Of a stretch of 64,000 bases of DNA, positions 59,835 through 64,000 are shown piece after piece. The DNA comes from Cyrtodaria siliqua (taxonomy: Eukaryota; Mollusca; Bivalvia; Adapedonta; Hiatellidae). Where the stretch lies: assembly GCA_037043455.1 (NCBI GenBank), contig JAWPHD010000129.1:564927-628926 (forward strand), in the 5' to 3' direction. Made by a program: the position numbers and the translations under genes. Below the pieces are notes generated by a model. It was not told where the DNA came from, did not search any database, and worked only from the letters and a program-made list of their open reading frames with translations. The first letter of the stretch is position 1. The number at the start of each line of letters is the position of its first letter.

Positions 59835-60655
59835 AATTTAGCGTGCAATAGTCGATCTGTGTCAGTGACGCAGTATCACGTGACCGTGCAATAGTCGATC
59901 TGTGTCAGTGACGCAGCATCACGTGACCATGCAATAGTCGATCTGTGTCAGTGATGCAGCATCACGTGACCGTGCAATAGTCGATCTGTGTCAGTGATGC
60001 AGCGTCACATGACCGTGCAATAGTCGATCTGTGTCAGTGACGCAGCGTCACGTGACCGTGCAATAGTCGATCTGTGTCAGCGATGCAGCATCACGTGACC
60101 GTGCAGTAGTCGATCTGTGTCAGTGATGCAGCATCAAGTGACCGTGCAATAGTTGATCTGTGTCAGTGACGCAGCATCACGTGACCGTGCAATAGTCGAT
60201 CTGTGTCAACGATGCAGCGTCACGTTACCGTGCAATAGTCGATCCGTGTCAGTGACCGTGCAATAGTGATCTGTGTCAGTGATGCAGCATCACGGGACCG
60301 TGCAATAGCGATCTGTGTCAGTGACGCAGTGTCACTTGACCGTGGAATAGTTGATCTGTGTCAGTGACACAGCATCACGTGACCATGCAATATTCGATCT
60401 GTGTCAGCGATGCAACGTCACGTTACCGTGCAATAGTCGATCCGTGTCAGTGACGCAGCATCACGTGACCGTGCAATAGTGGATCTGTGTCAGTGACGCA
60501 GCGTCACGAGACCGTACAATAGTCGATCTGTGTCAGTAATGCAGCATCACGTGACCGTGCAATAGTCGATCCGTGTCAGTGATGCAGCATCACGTGACCG
60601 TGCAATAGTCGATCTGTGTCAGTGACCGTGCAATAGTCGATCTGTGTCAGTGACG
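59835..60655. repeat. 43-bp satellite with CACGTG in each consensus unit
   Basis: About 19 units of GTGCAATAGTCGATCTGTGT plus CAGTGATGCAGCATCACGTGACC. Intact CACGTG cores occur about ten times (for example 59877, 59920, 59963, 60046 and 60591), the rest being mutated. Two short units (near 60241 and 60610) lack the GCAGCATCACG part. Confidence 0.95.
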
Positions 60656-60776
60656 CACTTGTTTAAATACACAAAGGAAGCAGATACATTGTTTACACGG
60701 CTCACACTCCAAATTTTTAATTTTATTATTATTTGATTACTTAAAAAATCAAAACTGTTACATTTTATATAATAAA

Positions 60777-60925
60777 ACAACTATTTAATTAATGCCTTAG
60801 GAGTCAATAGATTGGAACCATTTATCCTCAGGAGTAACTACCCTTGAAGGATACTATTGCACTTGGTGTCCGCCTCGTGCAATAGTACCCTTCTAACCAT
60901 TGACTTCTAAGGAATTAAATAGTTG
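60777..60925. mobile_element. Fold-back element sharing GTGCAATAGT with the satellite
   Basis: CAACTATTTAATTAATGCCT pairs with AGGAATTAAATAGTTG across the unit, and GAAGGATACTATTGCAC pairs with GTGCAATAGTACCCTTC around the centre. Confidence 0.8.
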
Positions 60926-61294
60926 TACAAAGTGTTTCAAGCACATTGCACATGCGTCATAATACAACGGTATACTGTGCTTGCAGAAATGTTCTTTTGC
61001 GTATCAATGCCATCGTTCACAGAATTGTTGAAAAGTACAGGTTAACCACTAAGTAAGTATGTATTAACCTGAATTATAACAAAATAAAAACAAATTCTCC
61101 TCCTACTGTTGGTCACTACATTTGGGTTTCTATTTTGTTAAAATTCCACTCTTAAAATCAAGATTCATCCAGGACGAATGGCCTGCATAGGCTGCAACCT
61201 TTTGACCTATATAGTTCATAACCTCTGTGTCTAACATACAGCCATGAGGGGATCCACATATTTCAAAGACATAAAACAAACAAAAAACAACAAC
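60926..61294. other. Non-coding
   Basis: No gene recognised. Confidence 0.4.
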
Positions 61295-61411
61295 ATGGCG
61301 GCGTCCTCGATAAGCGTAACATTCTGCGAAATAGATAATAATAGTAATTCAGAAAATGTGGATAACCTACTTGATAAATATTTCAAAGACGGGGCAAATT
61401 CTTTTTATTAG
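61295..61411 (+). pseudogene. 38-codon remnant of a mobile-element ORF start
   Basis: MAASSISVTFCEIDNNSNS and ENVDNLLDKYFKDGANSFY then TAG. The DNA from 61271 to about 61383 matches 47430-47540, where the frame is broken after ten codons. Codon-like preservation and a good ATG context suggest the first coding segment of a transposon protein. Function unknown. Confidence 0.4.
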
Positions 61412-63224
61412 AAGACTAAAAATTAAAAATTATCTCCATATAGAAAATCCTATAAAATCACTTGTTTTGGGAAGGTCTGACTTTGCCCCATTCAACCCTT
61501 ATATCAGTTAAAGAAATATTATATTCCCCTATGTTCGGCCCTTGTCAAAATCTGCCCTTGTTATCCTAATTATGGTTGATATGATGACACTGCTGACCCT
61601 GTTACTCTCACAGATACAAAGAAAGTGAAATGAATAAATATCTGCTTATTGATCACCAATACCAAAACAACCTTGTCTTCCCAGTGACCCTGTCTCTATC
61701 ATTCTAGACCAATTTCTACACAGACTGACCCCTGATTGACCCCACAAATGTCCATTAATTTTCCCTCCTAATTGTGTTGCTGGACCATTATAGATATCTC
61801 AGTTTTCCCTTCTGACCTCTTTACTAATTACCCCAGCAGTGCATGGAAGTTGACATTAATGTAGGTGAGTGTATTACCATCTCATACCATGTCAGTAGTA
61901 GCCACTGCTGCAAGGCTATTAACTCCTACTGATTTTTGTAATCTGAATACAGAGCTTCTCATGATTCAGATGACACTCTCTGTAAATAATTGCTCATCGT
62001 TGACCCATTTTGTAACAGATGTCAGAAAAGGGCTGTCAGATGTATATGTTCTTACTCAATCTGAAGCATTGTGTATGTGGTCTGTGCAGTGACAAGTTGT
62101 GGTCTGGTGATGAAACCATGACAAACACTGTTTATATCATTGCTGTGTGTCATCAGGAATACCACACTGGGGACTAGATGATGTCAAACTATCTCTTTTC
62201 TTTTTCACCAACTGAACTTTTTTCAAATATTCAAGAGTCCTCTGACTGCAGACAATGTTGCCAAGAAAGTCTACTGGGTTGAAGAACAATCCCATGGGTT
62301 GAGCTAGCCCAGTGGGTTGGCAAGAGAGCCTTAGAATGCACTAGAGTGCCAAGCAATCCGTAAGTTTAGTGCACGATCAAGAACGCCTACTAGGTAGTAC
62401 ATGTTTATGTAAACCCTACTGAGTTGCCAAGTAAGTTTTCTTGGTTACCAACAAAATCCCCGGAGTTGTGTAGCAACTTCACTATGGAGATACCCTGTCA
62501 ATCCAGAAAAACAAGTCAACCTCTCACAAAATGGGCAAATATTGACACACAAGTATGGAAATATGCATTTTTCAAAAAATGTTGTGTTTCTTTTGCTAAG
62601 CAAGCCTTAAGGAAGTTAAGAAAGTCGGCCGAGTTGTAGACCAAGACCTATGAGTTGTGGGTAAAGTCTGATGGACTGTCAAGCTAGCTCAATGCAGTAG
62701 GCTGTCTGCCAGTCACAGTAAAGTCTGATGGACCTTCAAGCCAGTTCAGTGCAGTAGGCTGTCTGCCAATCACATTGGGAAGTCAAGTATCTGTACCTGG
62801 CAAGTGTTTTGGAATCTGTCAAGAAATTCTGAATGAATGTCAAATAAACCCACTAAGCCTTCTTGGTTGTCAAGAAAACCATTTGGGTTGTCGAGCAACT
62901 TGTATGGTGTCACTGACTTGTTGAAATGAACTTTGTTCTGCATTATTGCGTAACTTTATAGTTATTATTTTTCAGTTTAAAAGGTGGGATATGGTACATA
63001 ACAATGGTAAATAAAAGTCCCTAATTTCTGGGACATAACTAATTTATCTCAGCATGAAACAGTTAAGTAATTAAAAATGTGCATCCATTTCGTAACCACA
63101 AAACATGCATGCATGTACATGTGTGCATAATACAAGAAAATTGCATGCTTAACATACATTTCCTTATGACATCATTAAAGTGAAATCCCGGTCGCTCTAA
63201 ACTCGTTTGTGAGTATATACCAAC
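61412..63224. other. Non-coding, weak repeats
   Basis: 62662-62777 is a tandem duplication of ~58 bp (GTAAAGTCTGATGGAC, GCAGTAGGCTGTCTGCCA). 62260-62900 has loosely repeated GGGTTGNCAAG motifs. No gene is seen. Confidence 0.45.
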
Positions 63225-63490
63225 ACATAATAGGTTATTTAAAGCCGCCCCTGAGAGAGTGGAAGGAATCAAGGAACCAGCCCTACTCTATACTAACAAA
63301 TAGAATCCTATGGTCCTTTAATGTGCTTGTATAGACTCGGATACACAGGATTATGACCATTTCCGACGGACGAGGCTAGTTGAAAGAGTCTTACCCAAGA
63401 ACACACCGACGAAACTCAGTGGCAAAGGTGAGGCTTGGACCAGGGTCCTCCGGTTTCAAGTCCACCATGCTATCCATTGGGCCATGACAG
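63225..63490 (-). mobile_element. tRNA-derived SINE, family D
   Basis: On the minus strand the head carries A box TGGCCCAATGGATAGCATGG and a B-box-like GGTCCAAGCCTCAC about 40 nt later. The body has CAAGTGGT-free sequence with TCCTTGATTCCTTCCACT near its end. Only one copy is in the window, so the repeat nature rests on the tRNA-like head. Confidence 0.6.
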
Positions 63491-64000
63491 GACCCTTTTT
63501 TGTGACAGAATACTCTTACACAGAATACCCCTAAGGTTTATAGTCCGGACTTAGTGTAAGTGTACAATTAATGGTGAACTTGACTGTATGTGGACCTTAA
63601 ATTGTTTAATGATAATTTTGATATTCAAATAATCCAAAAAGCTTAAAAAGATCACTCGGACAAAATACAGTAGAATACAATATGTTGACAATACAGTTAA
63701 AAATGCATAAAATCATTTTAGGAAAAGCAAAGAATTTTCTGTATAACATCTTAAATATACAATAATTATTATGAATAGCAAAATACAACATTTTCAGCAA
63801 ATTAATGCTATATGTTATAATTATATATGTATTATTTTCTTTATACCTTTTTTTCTTGCAGAAGTATTTTAATCATTAAGCATTTACATTTGAAAATGTA
63901 AAACATGGAAAACAAAAGCATGATGTAATACCGTATGTGCTTTTTAAAACTGGACTATGAGTTGAGTTGAAATGAGATTTTATGGTAGCCAGGACAACAG
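63491..64000. other. AT-rich non-coding to the window edge
   Basis: No exon seen. The upstream part of the receptor gene may lie beyond 64000. Confidence 0.4.

Overview
This is an animal nuclear genome window, most likely from a mollusc and probably a bivalve. The evidence is AT-rich DNA, spliced genes with long repeat-filled introns, many tRNA-derived SINEs and MITEs, tandem-core repeats ending in ACGG/ACTG microsatellite (resembling bivalve pearl elements), and a RING-less B-box/NHL protein typical of expanded bivalve TRIM families. No species can be fixed from the sequence alone. Only two host genes can be supported, both on the minus strand.

Host gene 1 (7101-22709, minus) is a two-exon TRIM-like gene. 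Exon 1 (22360-22709) carries two B-boxes. A 13.9-kb intron follows, then exon 2 (7101-8433) carries a coiled coil and an NHL-type beta-propeller. The splice phases agree and give a 560-residue protein.

Host gene 2 (37695 to beyond 50597, minus) is a nuclear receptor. Five coding exons are seen: DNA-binding domain (50343-50597), long hinge plus start of the ligand-binding domain (44652-46228), and three further ligand-binding exons (39407-39574, 38976-39195, 37695-37936) ending in an AF-2 helix. All junction phases agree. Its 5' end was not found and may lie beyond the right edge. The DBD has extra residues between the two zinc fingers and may be the second DBD of a 2DBD (NR7) receptor.

The most unusual structure is in the TRIM intron. 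Two 657-bp direct repeats (10639-11952) contain the same ~465-bp terminus (GGTGATACTATTCCCCGG...) that appears inverted at 16454-16917. This suggests a DNA transposon with very long terminal inverted repeats, holding a 5'-truncated LINE reverse transcriptase (12230-14643) and a decayed spliced gene for a protein with an SGNH-like start, basic nuclear-localisation-like clusters and a C48/Ulp1-type protease domain. The segment 14652-16917 is repeated almost perfectly in inverted orientation at 16962-19228, and then 375 bp of the LINE (12086-12460) is repeated in direct orientation at 19228-19602. This is a duplication-inversion-duplication pattern, expected from replication template switching or, alternatively, from an assembly artefact.

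The rest is repeats. Tandem arrays lie at 1-1520 (36 bp), 25230-26000 (39 bp), 28066-30575 (~20-22 bp), 34016-34830, 40250-41715 (21 bp), 43200-43925 (42 bp), 53520-53875 (29 bp), 56480-58880 (42 and 58 bp) and 59835-60655 (43 bp). There are four SINE types, a MITE family with TTAAAGGGACACAC ends, hAT-like and mariner-like MITEs, fold-back elements and pearl-like tandem-core elements. Several are nested. The 36-bp satellite appears to have grown from the inside of a TTAAAGGGACACAC MITE.
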